From assembly GCA_003138955.1 (NCBI GenBank), contig PLHP01000319.1:1-53171 (forward strand): DNA of 53,171 bases, given 5' to 3'. The DNA comes from Acidobacteriaceae bacterium (GTDB lineage Bacteria > Acidobacteriota > Terriglobia > Terriglobales > Acidobacteriaceae). A program made the position numbers and the translations under genes. Below are positions 35,301-42,955 of this stretch, in pieces. The notes beneath the pieces were generated by a model. That model was not told the DNA's origin. It did no database searches and saw nothing but the letters and a program-made list of their open reading frames with translations. Position 1 is the stretch's first letter, and every line of letters starts with the position of its first letter.

Positions 35301-37143
35301 TGCGCCGATGCCGCGCCCGGGTTTCGGCTTCGGCAAAAAAGTCGGCCCTCGTATCGCTCTCTTCCGCTTTCAGAAATTCCGCGAGCTTGGCGATCGTGGG
35401 ATATTGAAAGACCTTGACTGGAGGAATCTCACGTCCGAAGCGCGTGTGGTAGTGACCCACCATGCGCACCGCTGCCAGCGAATTGCCGCCTAAATCGAAG
35501 AAGCTGTCGTCGATGCCCACTTCTTCCATCTGTAGCAAGTCGCACCAGAGATTTGCCAATTGCTTTTCTGCCGCTGTCCGCGGGGCGATAAAGTCCTGGG
35601 CGAGAAGTGGCCGCTTGCCTTCGGGCCGGGGCAGAGCCTTGCGATCGAGTTTGGCATTTGGGGTCAGGGGGAATTTCTCCAAACGCAGGAAGACGGAGGG
35701 GATCATGTAGCCCGGCAGCGTGGCTTTTAGGGCCTGTACTAAAGAGGTAGAACTCAAGGCTGCACGGCCCGTGTAGTAGGCGGCTAGGCGTTTATCGCCG
35801 GGACGATCCTCTCGAAGGATGACGACGGCCTGTCCGATTCCCTCGATTTTCGAAAGCACGCTCTCGATCTCGCCCAATTCGATGCGAAAACCGTGGAGCT
35901 TCACCTGCTGGTCGAGACGCCCCAGAAATTCAACAGTGCCATCGGGGCGGTAGCGGACCTCGTCCCCAGTACGGTAGAGACGCACATCAGTACCCTCACT
36001 GGTGGGACCTATAACGAACCTCTCGGCAGTCAGCTCAGGACGCTTGAAATATCCGCGAGCCAAGCCCGTTCCGCCAATCCAGAGCTCGCCGGGCGTGCCC
36101 TGAGAAACCGGCTTGTGGGTCTCATCGAGAACATGGAATTGCGTATTGGCAATGGGCGGCCCGAGGGAGATGTGGTCAGCAGAGGTAAGGCGTTCGGTGG
36201 AGGACCAGATCGTGGTTTCGGTCGGTCCATACATGTTCCAAAGTTCGCGGCAACGAGGGAGCAATTGACGAGCGAGGTCTGCGGTCAGGGCCTCACCTCC
36301 GCAAAGGATTCGCAGGTCGGTCTTCCCTTCCCAGCCGTTTTCGAGCAGCATACGCCAGGTCGTTGGCGTTGCCTGCATCACCGTGACCGCGTGTTGCCGA
36401 AGCAATCGCTTAAGCTCGCGGGCGTCCGACGACTGTTCCGCAGTGGCCATGACGATCTGGGCGCCGCACACAAGGGGAAGCAGGAATTCCAGAATCGAGA
36501 TGTCAAAAGAAGTCGTCGTAACCGCCAATAGTGTATCGGACGCAGCCATCCCAGGTGTTTCCGCCATGGACAAGAGAAAATTGACCAGCGCGCCCCGCGG
36601 GATCATGACTCCCTTGGGCTTTCCCGTCGAGCCCGAAGTGTAAATGAGGTAGGCGAGATGTTCAGGGTTGTTGTCTAAGGGGAGGTTCGTCACTGGGACT
36701 TTGGATAGTGACTCGTTTTCTCGGTCGAGCAGAACAACTCGGGCGGTTGTTTCCGGCAGACTTTCCCGCATAGAAAAATGTGTCAGCAGGAGTGCGACTT
36801 CGGAGTCCGCCAGCATGAACGCTATACGGTCTTTCGGAAACTTTGGATCGAGGGGCAGATAAGTCCCGCCGGATTTGAGGATGGCGAGAAGGCTCACAAC
36901 CGAATCCAACGAGCGCTCGAGATACACACCAACCAGGCTCTCGGGACCGACTCCTTGTTCACGAAGGAAATGTGCCAGGCGGTTCGAGCGGGAATTCAGT
37001 TCACGGTAGGAAATCTGCTCCGGGCCCAGGGTCAGAGCGGGAGCGTCAGGCGTGCGCTCGACTTGGTCTTCAATAAGCTCGTGCGGGCCTCGGCTCAGGG
37101 GGCAGTCCCGCCGGGCGTCGTGGTGAGGAAAGACCATTCCCAT
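29338..37143 (-). CDS. Hybrid NRPS-PKS: A-PCP-KS-AT-ACP-C-PCP-TE
   Basis: A 2601-aa megasynthase. A (about 20-510): YTSGSTGKPKG, YGPTETT; code D214 I215 L218 Q257 L280 G282 M304 I312 W313 K498, DILQLGMIWK, Gly-like. PCP about 525-592, Ser555 in LGGNSL. KS about 625-1050 with Cys796 (NTACST), His932 (EAHGTGT) and His972 (GNIGH). AT about 1148-1440 with Ser1244 in GHSIGE; HAFH (1345-1348) indicates malonyl-CoA. ACP about 1560-1632, Ser1594 in GFDSL. C about 1735-2170 with HHIICDG (1867-1873). PCP about 2225-2292, Ser2258. TE about 2320-2570 with GGYCLGG, Cys2393 in place of Ser; the usual His region reads ISPRGSLVEP. No reductive domains. No A domain accompanies the last PCP. Logic: Gly loaded, extended by malonyl to a beta-keto acid, then amide formation with a unit supplied in trans. 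ATG start with AAGG 7 bases upstream. Confidence 0.95.
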   Translation of the reverse strand: MGMVFPHHDARRDCPLSRGPHELIEDQVERTPDAPALTLGPEQISYRELNSRSNRLAHFLREQGVGPESLVGVYLERSLDSVVSLLAILKSGGTYLPLDPKFPKDRIAFMLADSEVALLLTHFSMRESLPETTARVVLLDRENESLSKVPVTNLPLDNNPEHLAYLIYTSGSTGKPKGVMIPRGALVNFLLSMAETPGMAASDTLLAVTTTSFDISILEFLLPLVCGAQIVMATAEQSSDARELKRLLRQHAVTVMQATPTTWRMLLENGWEGKTDLRILCGGEALTADLARQLLPRCRELWNMYGPTETTIWSSTERLTSADHISLGPPIANTQFHVLDETHKPVSQGTPGELWIGGTGLARGYFKRPELTAERFVIGPTSEGTDVRLYRTGDEVRYRPDGTVEFLGRLDQQVKLHGFRIELGEIESVLSKIEGIGQAVVILREDRPGDKRLAAYYTGRAALSSTSLVQALKATLPGYMIPSVFLRLEKFPLTPNAKLDRKALPRPEGKRPLLAQDFIAPRTAAEKQLANLWCDLLQMEEVGIDDSFFDLGGNSLAAVRMVGHYHTRFGREIPPVKVFQYPTIAKLAEFLKAEESDTRADFFAEAETRARHRRNSQDGNDGARAAVAVIGMTGRFPGAANLDQLWRNLCNSVESISFFTPEELGPGIDEHLRSDPDYIRARGLIEGADLFDAAFFGINPLEARVMDPQQRVFLELAQQALENAGYDPERYKGRIGVFAGIGDNHYYTTNLLTHPDLMAMAGKLAVEYGNQKDYIALRTAYLLDLRGPAISVNTACSTTLLTVDQAYRSLLDYECDIALSGGVDITVPQKSGFLYQEGGTFAKDGHCRPFDADATGTMFCDGAGVVMLKRLADALADGDTIYAVIRGTGKNNNGARPASFLAPSVDGQADAIALAQSNANVPIETIRYIEAHGTGTPVGDPIEFEALQKVFESKTGKKQFCYIGSIKGNIGHPTNAAGVAGLIKAALVLHYEQIPPTLHFKTPNPKIDFASSPFIMADKLIPFPRGEEVRRTAVSSFGFGGTNVHVILEEAPVPKGARASRPLQLLPLSAKSPAALDAYSRALAEHLASAAPEAFADAAYTFQTGRKQMAHRRFVVAADSGEAARLLTQPNPLRCSARRCERRDPPVVFLFGGQGTQYVNMGLNLYRDEPLFRAVVDDCCEHLKPHLGRDLRDILYPQSGDEKTAQISLQDTFFTQPSIFVIEYALARFWQSLGVEPATMAGHSIGEFVAATLAGVWELEDALSIIALRGRLMQNLPRGSMMAVSGSADSVAKILPATLQIASNNAPALCVVSGPEADVAQFQKQLEAENLGAEKMVCRRLHTSHAFHSAMMDPMVEPLREAIAKVQLRPPVRPFVSTVTGRPITTAEATDPAYWARHSRATVEFSKAIQCLKDEGYDLFLECGPRSTLCSLARQQFTPDHPCTAIPTFADTPENNTEWATLLFALGSLWQNGVSIDWDAFYAHEDRRRIPLPTYPFERQRFWVDPAPVAPAAPSPQAASSASATRSSVEPFVEPLASSAPLETVTSGSSLASPSSSRKDRLAARLVDLLLPVSGRERSQISTSATFMEQGFDSLSLTQVAFAIRKEFSAKVSFSQLMNQWPNVDMLAGHLDATLPADILAETAAISASLHVPAAPAAAEVRLNVRTNGSALEEVVADQARTIARLVTLLEKAGVNHPAAAADAGTPVVATLPKDNASTTAPAASGLLEVESTVPQRGIYASSRLSERLSASYNESMTLRFTGNISIEKMARAMERLVGRHDALRASFDETGLVMKINPAQKIAMPVTDLSSIDLSSINEPTRQEERLRKLIADETSLPFPLPAGPLFRCQMVLLGPDRAAVIFTAHHIICDGWSLDVMIHDLCAFYSEEISGAQAALEPAKSYVDYVQSVTELHRSDEFKEAGSYWHSKFKDGFPVLVLPTNHPRSARREFTARRLDRSIPAPVVENLRALGANEGCSFFAVLLSSLAILLARISQQRRFVIALPTAEQPVIGQPGLVGHCVSLLPFVVGLREGEAVSAFLQRVQGELLAALDHANFTMVSLLEDLRPVVPALGISPISTGLTNVKKFKPNELPQSGFTVDYDANPKGYESFELYLNAVEMEEKLELRCHYDIKLFEEITIRAWLTTFGSILRDLAADPSREVLDLARLKRGDASAATEIVYTHASNREAADRSLTAVPTSAPELPRQFSDSPASSTRFATMAEPALLRALLPLWQRVLDIRKIGPDDDFFALGGHSIAAAQLFAVIQSELGCTAPLATLYDACTPRMLASVLIRGSKKEDWQSLVAINRPRRSRSNDRPPLFLVHAAEGNVLLYRSLAAHLGADQPVFGLQSAGLDGRSPVDGRFEHVARRYIDEIRQVQPHGPYMLGGYCLGGTLALEMARQLIESGETVGLVALIEIYNIRALRWPLPLHQNFINRLILNPYFHLHNLFAAEGAGKVAFFMEKLRVEITRIKASARFGWARLRNRLLLNAAAAAPQAKLADIYEEALAQYDVRPYPGELTLFLAERHLAGYHTQLGGWGEVAQGGVRLFKLPISPRGSLVEPYVGQLASLLRGCLDRAIKESTIAVHEPSLELVTTD

Positions 37144-37568
37144 CTTGAGACCTTAACGAGCAATTCAAGCCCCAATAAAAGGCACCACTTCGGGTTCCAG
37201 TTACTGGGCAAGCCTATTGTTCCTAATATTTCACGAGAGGAGCCAAGCACGTCAGTGACGTTGGTAACCGTTCGCCTTAGCGGCATGATCTCGTCTATCA
37301 TACGAGGAAACGACTTAGAAGTGGAAGAGATTTCCCTCCAATCCACCGCAGTCGCATGAGCGAACACCGATTGCAAGAGATGAATGATCTCGCTTTGCAC
37401 AGAAGCCCGAAGCCGCGGGAAAGGTAGTTCACCTGACGGCCCGATCGAAATGGTTGGCGCAATGCTGGTGAATACTTGTCCTAGTTTTGGCGTTGATCTT
37501 TTGTCAGGCCCGGCTAGACCCATGCTAAACTGTTGATCCTTAGGGTGGATCTTAGGAGTCTTGTCACA
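37144..37568. promoter_or_regulatory. Divergent promoter region of NRPS-PKS and export gene
   Basis: About 425 bases between divergent genes. Toward the export gene, TTGTCA (37501-37506) precedes an AT-rich CTAAACT stretch near 37525, with spacing longer than ideal. No clear promoter is seen for the NRPS-PKS. No gene recognised. Confidence 0.35.
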
Positions 37569-38576
37569 ATGCCGTTTCAGCGTCATAAGTCGTTCACAAC
37601 ACTGCGTTTCCAGCTGTTCTTCGCAGCCGCTTTGCTCGGCTCGCTCGCGGTGACAGCCCAAGAACAGCCGGCTTCCACCCGTCATGGTAGTAACGACAGC
37701 GATCAAGAGAAGAGCGAGGTTCAGTCGGCACCGGACATTGCCCAGTCAAGCCCCCGAGAAAGAGGCCACTCCCTGCAACTAGGGGTTGGAGACCTGATTG
37801 AAATGACCGTCTACGACGTTCCCGAGCTCACGACCAAAACTCGCATCTCCAGCACCGGTGACATCTATTGCGCTTTGATCGGGCCCACGCACGTGGCTGG
37901 TCTCACCACCGAAGAAGCTGCGCAGTTAATCCAGAAACGGCTCTCCGCCTTCTTGAAAGACCCGTACGTCTCTCTGTTCGTGACCGAATACGCTTCGCAG
38001 GGAGCAAGCTTGCTGGGAGAAGTTGCCAAGCCTGGGGTTTATCCAGCGCTCGGAGAGCAACACCTTTTCGATCTGATCTCGGCTGCCGGCGGCCTGACGG
38101 ACAAGGCTGGCCACAGCATCACCATTACTCATCGGAGTGATCCTGATAAACCGGTAACTGTGCCGCTGTCGCGAAATCTCAGCGATCATCCGGAGAGCAA
38201 CATAAAGGTCTTCCCTGCGGATACTATCGTGGTGCGCAGGGCCGACATCGTGTATGTAGTGGGAGATGTTGGCAGGCCGAGCGGATTGCTCATGGACGCA
38301 AACGGTCTCACCATACTGCAGGCGGTGGCTTTGTCCGGAGGCACAACTCGGACGGCGAAACTGAGCGGCGTAAAGATCCTGCGCAAGAGTCCCTCCGGCA
38401 TGACCGAAACTCCGGTCGAGCTGAAGAAAATCCTGCAGGCAAAAGCACCGGATGTACCCTTGCAGGCCAACGACATTCTCGTGGTCCCTTCAAGTACCGG
38501 AAAAATCTTGGCGGGGCGCACCCTCGAGGCCGCGATCCAGGCCGCGACCATCATGAGCGTTGCCGCGATTCCGTAA
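37569..38576 (+). CDS. Polysaccharide export protein (Wza-type, Poly_export + SLBB)
   Basis: A 335-aa exported protein. Signal peptide (hydrophobic 14-29, cleavage near VTAQ), then a Poly_export domain (about 67-145: LGVGDLIEMTVYDVPEL, AGLTTEEAAQLI, DPYVSLFV). Two SLBB domains follow (about 148-225, GEVAKPGVYPA; and about 228-310, VGDVGRPSGLLMD). It would form the periplasmic/outer-membrane channel for polysaccharide. No lipobox Cys is present, unlike E. coli Wza, and the protein is slightly shorter. ATG at 37569 has TTAGGAG 10 bases upstream; an ATT/ATG further upstream adds only unconserved residues. No Wzc-like kinase or chain-length regulator is in the window. Confidence 0.9.
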   Translation: MPFQRHKSFTTLRFQLFFAAALLGSLAVTAQEQPASTRHGSNDSDQEKSEVQSAPDIAQSSPRERGHSLQLGVGDLIEMTVYDVPELTTKTRISSTGDIYCALIGPTHVAGLTTEEAAQLIQKRLSAFLKDPYVSLFVTEYASQGASLLGEVAKPGVYPALGEQHLFDLISAAGGLTDKAGHSITITHRSDPDKPVTVPLSRNLSDHPESNIKVFPADTIVVRRADIVYVVGDVGRPSGLLMDANGLTILQAVALSGGTTRTAKLSGVKILRKSPSGMTETPVELKKILQAKAPDVPLQANDILVVPSSTGKILAGRTLEAAIQAATIMSVAAIP

Positions 38577-38928
38577 CGGAATGGGTGGATTCACGCCGCG
38601 CAACGCGGCTTGACTGGGTAGCGGGGATTTGCCGGGAGCTATCACAGACAAGTCTACTGAATTAGTCGTACTCGGGACCTCGACCACCCTTACTATCGCC
38701 GTTACCTACACCGAAGAAAGGGCACGGACCGACGTCTGTGCCCTGTCGTAGACCCTCTTTGCCACCACGGCGGCGGCCGGTGCTGTTGTCGAAGAATCAC
38801 TACTCGAAAGCTCGAAAGCGCTACCACCGCTAAACCCGCCGATGCTGCAATGGTCAGCGTCACCGTACACATCGTGGAACTTCCCCCCGGTAACGGCCGC
38901 AAGATTCAGCACCGACAACAGCGTCGAC
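38577..38928. other. Intergenic region between convergent genes
   Basis: Contains a perfect short stem GCCGCG/CGCGGC (38595-38609, 3-base loop) 18 bases after the export gene stop, a possible weak terminator without a T-run. A minus-strand frame here overlaps the S53 gene end and has no recognisable domain. Confidence 0.4.
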
Positions 38929-41900
38929 TTACGGTTCCGAAACGTAGGTGCTCGCGGTGCTAAACCACTGCCCTCCAATATCCGAGTACAGGGTCACGTA
39001 GATCGTGCTGCCGTTTTGCGGTAGTCCGGTGTATGTGTAACCGTAAGGAGCAGAAAACGGGACCGGCAGGGTAAAGCTCAGCCCACTGATCGGCCCATGC
39101 TGATAGATATCGTCCGCGCCGACTGAGGACCCAATGGCCAGCCAGTATCCGCTGGCATTTGTGGCGGCGCTCCAGCTAAAGGTCGGGGTGTTGCCGGTCA
39201 CAGTCGAACCCTGAGCCGGCGACGTCATGACTGCCAAGCCGGCGGTTCCGTTCGCCGCCGCCGTGTAAGTGTACCCGTTACCCACCCAAGCGCCGGCAAT
39301 CACCGAGTACAGAGTCACGTAAACCGTGGTTCCATTCGTTGGCAGTCCGTATACCGTCGCGGTCAGCGCGTTGCCCAGGTTCCCCGACGAATAGTAATTG
39401 CCCCCGCCTGCCGTGCTCCCCACAACCAGCCAGTAGGCCGACGCACTTGCGCCCGCCGTCCAGTTGAACGTCACGCTGCTGCCACTCAGAGTCGAGCTCG
39501 GCGCTGGCGTGGTTATCACCCCGCCCGCCGCCGCGTTCAGCGCTGTGTAGGTATACGCATTGGGTACCCAAGCGCCGCCGATCAGCGCGTACAGAGTCAC
39601 GTAGAGTGTGCTGCCATTCGTTGGCAGTCCATTTACCGTCGCGGTCAGCACGTTGCCCAGATTCCCCGACGAATAGTAATTGTCCCCGCCCGCTGTGCTT
39701 CCCACAACCAGCCAGTAGGCCGACGCGCCGCAGTAGCCATTCCACTTGAAGGTAGCACTCGTACCTGTGAGCGTCGATCCTGAAGTTGGACTGGAAATAC
39801 CCGGCGTAAGCGGAAACCACGCGCACGAATTCACTAAGTTCCTCGCGTTGACGCTGCCGAGTCCCGTCGCTAAGTCATAGCCAGGCGCTGCTCCATATGC
39901 GGGCTGGTACGTTGATGCGGCGGTTCCAAAGCTGATGTTTGCTACGGCAATTGCGCCAGTGCCTCCGCCGCCAGTCAGCGTGATCGGAGTCTCCGGCTGG
40001 TAGCCCGAGCCACCGGCCGTTATGGTGATGCCGCTTACGTAGTTCGGCCCTTCGCCCAAGGTGGTGTTCGTGATGTAGACGTAGAAGGCGTCGAACAGCG
40101 TGGCCGTGCCGAACTCCGCGATGAAGTTGCCTGCCGCGCCTGCCGTCTTCGCGGTAAGCGTCACTGTGTGGCTCGAGCTGGTTGCCGATGCAAGAAGTGA
40201 GCACCCGGACCCGATCTGTTTCACCAGGCCCGATGCCATGGCTGTCGTGGACGCTCCACTCAGCGTGTAGGGCCCGCAGGTAGTCGACCCGCTAGGCGTC
40301 GTCAAAATGATCTGGTCTCCTACTCCGTCGGTGCTTTCCATTGCAATCGTCCAGACGGCGGTGGTTGTGCTGGAGCTCACCGTTGCCGTACAGGTCGCCT
40401 GAGTACCGCCCGCCCAAAGGGTGCTACCGGTCGGCGACAGGTAGGGCGAATTATTGGTCGGGCCCGCGATGGTGCAGGTAGGCGCGGTCGTATAACCCGA
40501 GCCTCCCCAGATAACGGTGCCTGCCGTAATAACGTCAGTGCCATCCACGCCGTAAGTACCGGAAGGTTTATAGCAGTGCGCCTCTTCCACAGTGCCGTTA
40601 TCCTCGCACGCCAAGTCGATGTCGCCCTGGGTTACGTCGTTGAAAACGCATCCGCTGCCCGGGCCGCCGCTGCCGCTGGAGTTGCAGGAGCTGCCGAGGA
40701 AGGTTCCGCCAGCCGTGCCGTACTCGTTTTGCGCGATCTGGTAGTAGATGGGATTGGGATTGCCCCAGCTCTCGCCGGTCTTTTGATTCACCAGCGCTTG
40801 AATGGCTGCCATGGTGGGAGATGCAACCGAGGTTCCGCCAAAACCTGACCAGGTGCTCGGGGCGCCGCTGCAGGACGCCGACCCAGACGAGGTGTAGGCC
40901 GGGTCGGACCAGCAAACTATTTCGTAGTGCCCCCAAATCCCGTTGGCGGCAAACATCGAAACGTCGGGAATATCGCGCACGCCATCGGAGGGCTGCCCGT
41001 ATACAGCTTTACCCCTTGTCAGCGACGTCCCCGACTGCCAGGAGGGTTTGGGCCACCCCTGACACTGTGGATCGGATATGCCGTAGTCCCCCTGATCCGT
41101 GCCCCCGGCTCCCGTAGCGCAATTGCTCGCGCCTCCGCTGCCGGCAGCGGGAATCAGGTAGCTACTGGTGGTGTCGTAAGGGCTTTTGTTGCAAGTGCCG
41201 CTGCTTCCATAAGTCGTGAAGGTGCCGTTGGCGACCTCGGAGATCAGGACGCTGGCGCAGGAATCGTTCCAGGGAATCTCCGGAATGTACTGTAAGGCGG
41301 AGCCGTAGGACGCGGAGTTCGTCGCACTCCAGTAGGTGCTCAAGGGGGCTCCCCCTTCCTTGGAGTTATAGACGTCCTCGAAATCAGTTCCCCCCACTGC
41401 TACGTTGTAGGGCGTGTCAGTCCATCCGCTAACGCCCAGGCTAGCAACGTCATACTCGGAACCTATCGAGAAGTCGTTGGAGCAACTGGACGGGCCTTCA
41501 TCGCCCGAGGCGCCGAAAACCGAGACGCCCTCGCTGGCTGCTTGCTGATAGGTGTTGTAGAAGGCCGCGTTGCCCCCGTTACCGTTAAAGGCTTCGCACA
41601 CGCCGTAGCTGACGCTTACGATGGCTGGCGGCGTTCCGCTTTCGTTAATCAGGTTTTGCAGAGCGATCAGGCCGCCGAAGGTAACCGTGCCCGACGCGCA
41701 CGAGATGAGCTCGATGGCGGCGCTGGGCGCGATCGCGCTGGCTACTTCCACGTCGATGGCCGCTTCGCCGTCGTCCCCGTTGGTGCCGGGATCGGTGCAG
41801 CCGCCGGGATGCACCTGGGTGTAAGTCCCTTCAGGGAAGGCGCTGGCCAAGCCAAAAGTCGAGCGGTAAGTGTTCCAGTCGCCGGTGCCGTTATAGGTAT

Positions 41901-42732
41901 CGGTGTCCTCGACCAAGACGATCGTTTGGCCCTGCCCCGAGATACCGGCGTTGTAGAGCGGATTCAAGTTGTAGATTGTCTGGTTGTCCTGCGGCGTCAT
42001 CGCGTAGCAGGTACCGGGTTCAGTTGGGGCGTCCGCGGTAGTGGTGCAACCCGCAAAAGCATATTGCGCTGTTGGCTTGTACATGGGGTGGGGCTTGAAG
42101 TCGTTGAGGGAGAATATCCCCTTCACCATTGGTGCCAGCGCCACCGGAATCCGCAGATCACTCATGTTGGAGATATGCGGCTCGCCATTGACCTCAAGGT
42201 GGTGGATCTCAGTGTGGAAGGCCTCCCGGAGCTGGCCCGCCGTACCCGAAAAGTCGATCAGGATCCGGCTGGGGTAGACCCTGTTGACGCGAAAGCCATG
42301 CGACCCGAGCCAGCTGGTGATGGTGTCGATATCTTCCGGCGCCACTCCGAACCTCGGTCCAAATTCATTGGCGGTAAGCCAATGGTGGAAATTGGGCGAG
42401 GTCCTGTCATTGAGTTCGTCGATCAGCTTGTCAAGCTCCTGTTCCTGCTCGGGAGAGCGCTGGAGCAGGAGGAAAATGTGCTCGATGTCGAAGCCGTCCG
42501 AGACCGGGCCGCGATCGTTCCTGGAGTTCGCCTCCGGGCGCGTGTTGCGCGGGAGCGTGATCAGTTGGGCCTCATTGATCGGCTGAATAATGCGATCGGG
42601 AACGGAAGCAGCAGTGCTTGTTGGCTGGACAGAGGCTTTTTGCGCGAAGGCCGACAAAGTCAGGGCCGTTGCAAATAGAAGAGCCAGCAAAGGCAGAGCG
42701 CGCGAATGAAGTGGTGAGTTAGAGCGTTGCAA
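38929..42732 (-). CDS. Secreted S53 (sedolisin/kumamolisin-like) serine-carboxyl protease with C-terminal Ig-like repeats
   Basis: A 1267-aa exported protease. Signal peptide (to about residue 30), pro-kumamolisin activation domain (about 45-210), S53 catalytic domain with the triad Glu323 and Asp327 (DGEAAIDVE), oxyanion Asp411 (SGDEG) and Ser635 (GTSVASP), closed by GYDLATGLGSVNA (951-963). Some 290 residues lie between the catalytic Ser and that last motif, far more than usual, including two GGSGYxxxP beta motifs (744-751 and 907-913). Residues 981-1267 are three Ig-like repeats. Family members are acid-active endopeptidases outside the cell. TTG start with AGGAGG 10 bases upstream; a good promoter lies further upstream. 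Confidence 0.92.
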   Translation of the reverse strand: MQRSNSPLHSRALPLLALLFATALTLSAFAQKASVQPTSTAASVPDRIIQPINEAQLITLPRNTRPEANSRNDRGPVSDGFDIEHIFLLLQRSPEQEQELDKLIDELNDRTSPNFHHWLTANEFGPRFGVAPEDIDTITSWLGSHGFRVNRVYPSRILIDFSGTAGQLREAFHTEIHHLEVNGEPHISNMSDLRIPVALAPMVKGIFSLNDFKPHPMYKPTAQYAFAGCTTTADAPTEPGTCYAMTPQDNQTIYNLNPLYNAGISGQGQTIVLVEDTDTYNGTGDWNTYRSTFGLASAFPEGTYTQVHPGGCTDPGTNGDDGEAAIDVEVASAIAPSAAIELISCASGTVTFGGLIALQNLINESGTPPAIVSVSYGVCEAFNGNGGNAAFYNTYQQAASEGVSVFGASGDEGPSSCSNDFSIGSEYDVASLGVSGWTDTPYNVAVGGTDFEDVYNSKEGGAPLSTYWSATNSASYGSALQYIPEIPWNDSCASVLISEVANGTFTTYGSSGTCNKSPYDTTSSYLIPAAGSGGASNCATGAGGTDQGDYGISDPQCQGWPKPSWQSGTSLTRGKAVYGQPSDGVRDIPDVSMFAANGIWGHYEIVCWSDPAYTSSGSASCSGAPSTWSGFGGTSVASPTMAAIQALVNQKTGESWGNPNPIYYQIAQNEYGTAGGTFLGSSCNSSGSGGPGSGCVFNDVTQGDIDLACEDNGTVEEAHCYKPSGTYGVDGTDVITAGTVIWGGSGYTTAPTCTIAGPTNNSPYLSPTGSTLWAGGTQATCTATVSSSTTTAVWTIAMESTDGVGDQIILTTPSGSTTCGPYTLSGASTTAMASGLVKQIGSGCSLLASATSSSHTVTLTAKTAGAAGNFIAEFGTATLFDAFYVYITNTTLGEGPNYVSGITITAGGSGYQPETPITLTGGGGTGAIAVANISFGTAASTYQPAYGAAPGYDLATGLGSVNARNLVNSCAWFPLTPGISSPTSGSTLTGTSATFKWNGYCGASAYWLVVGSTAGGDNYYSSGNLGNVLTATVNGLPTNGSTLYVTLYALIGGAWVPNAYTYTALNAAAGGVITTPAPSSTLSGSSVTFNWTAGASASAYWLVVGSTAGGGNYYSSGNLGNALTATVYGLPTNGTTVYVTLYSVIAGAWVGNGYTYTAAANGTAGLAVMTSPAQGSTVTGNTPTFSWSAATNASGYWLAIGSSVGADDIYQHGPISGLSFTLPVPFSAPYGYTYTGLPQNGSTIYVTLYSDIGGQWFSTASTYVSEP
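38932..39792 (-). repeat. Three tandem Ig-like repeats in the protease tail
   Basis: Repeats correspond to residues about 981-1065, 1074-1158 and 1171-1267. The first two are nearly identical at DNA and protein level (ASAYWLVVGSTAGG, NYYSSGNLGN, LTATV, GLPTNG), so they arose by recent duplication or are homogenised. The third is diverged (GYWLAIGSSVGADDIY). Confidence 0.85.
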
Positions 42733-42796
42733 TGAAGTGATTCCTCCTCACTGCTAAGTCAGTAATTTTGAGATCTTTGCAAGGAGAGGTTGATTT

Positions 42797-42826
42797 ATTA
42801 CAAACGACATTGAGACATGCTGTCAA
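42797..42826 (-). promoter_or_regulatory. Sigma-70-type promoter of the S53 protease gene
   Basis: On the minus strand a perfect TTGACA (-35, 42826-42821) is followed after 18 bases by TGTAAT (-10, 42802-42797). It reads toward the protease start with a leader of roughly 60 bases. Confidence 0.6.
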
Positions 42827-42955
42827 GTGAAAATCGGGCGGTAGCTGAATTCGACAAATTCAGCCGGTACCGACAACCGCGACTGTGAGAAAAATCGGTT
42901 GCGCGTTCGTCTTTTCGAGACTTTCTCCTCGTGGCCTCGTCACACTGAGACGTAT

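Noticed and set aside
38702-38978. Minus-strand frames after the S53 stop with a hydrophobic segment
   Set aside because: They overlap the protease end out of frame and have no start context; a real membrane protein is not supported.
41542-42678. 378-codon plus-strand open frame
   Set aside because: Antisense to the S53 protease pro-domain and catalytic domain, which are unmistakable; no protein family features.
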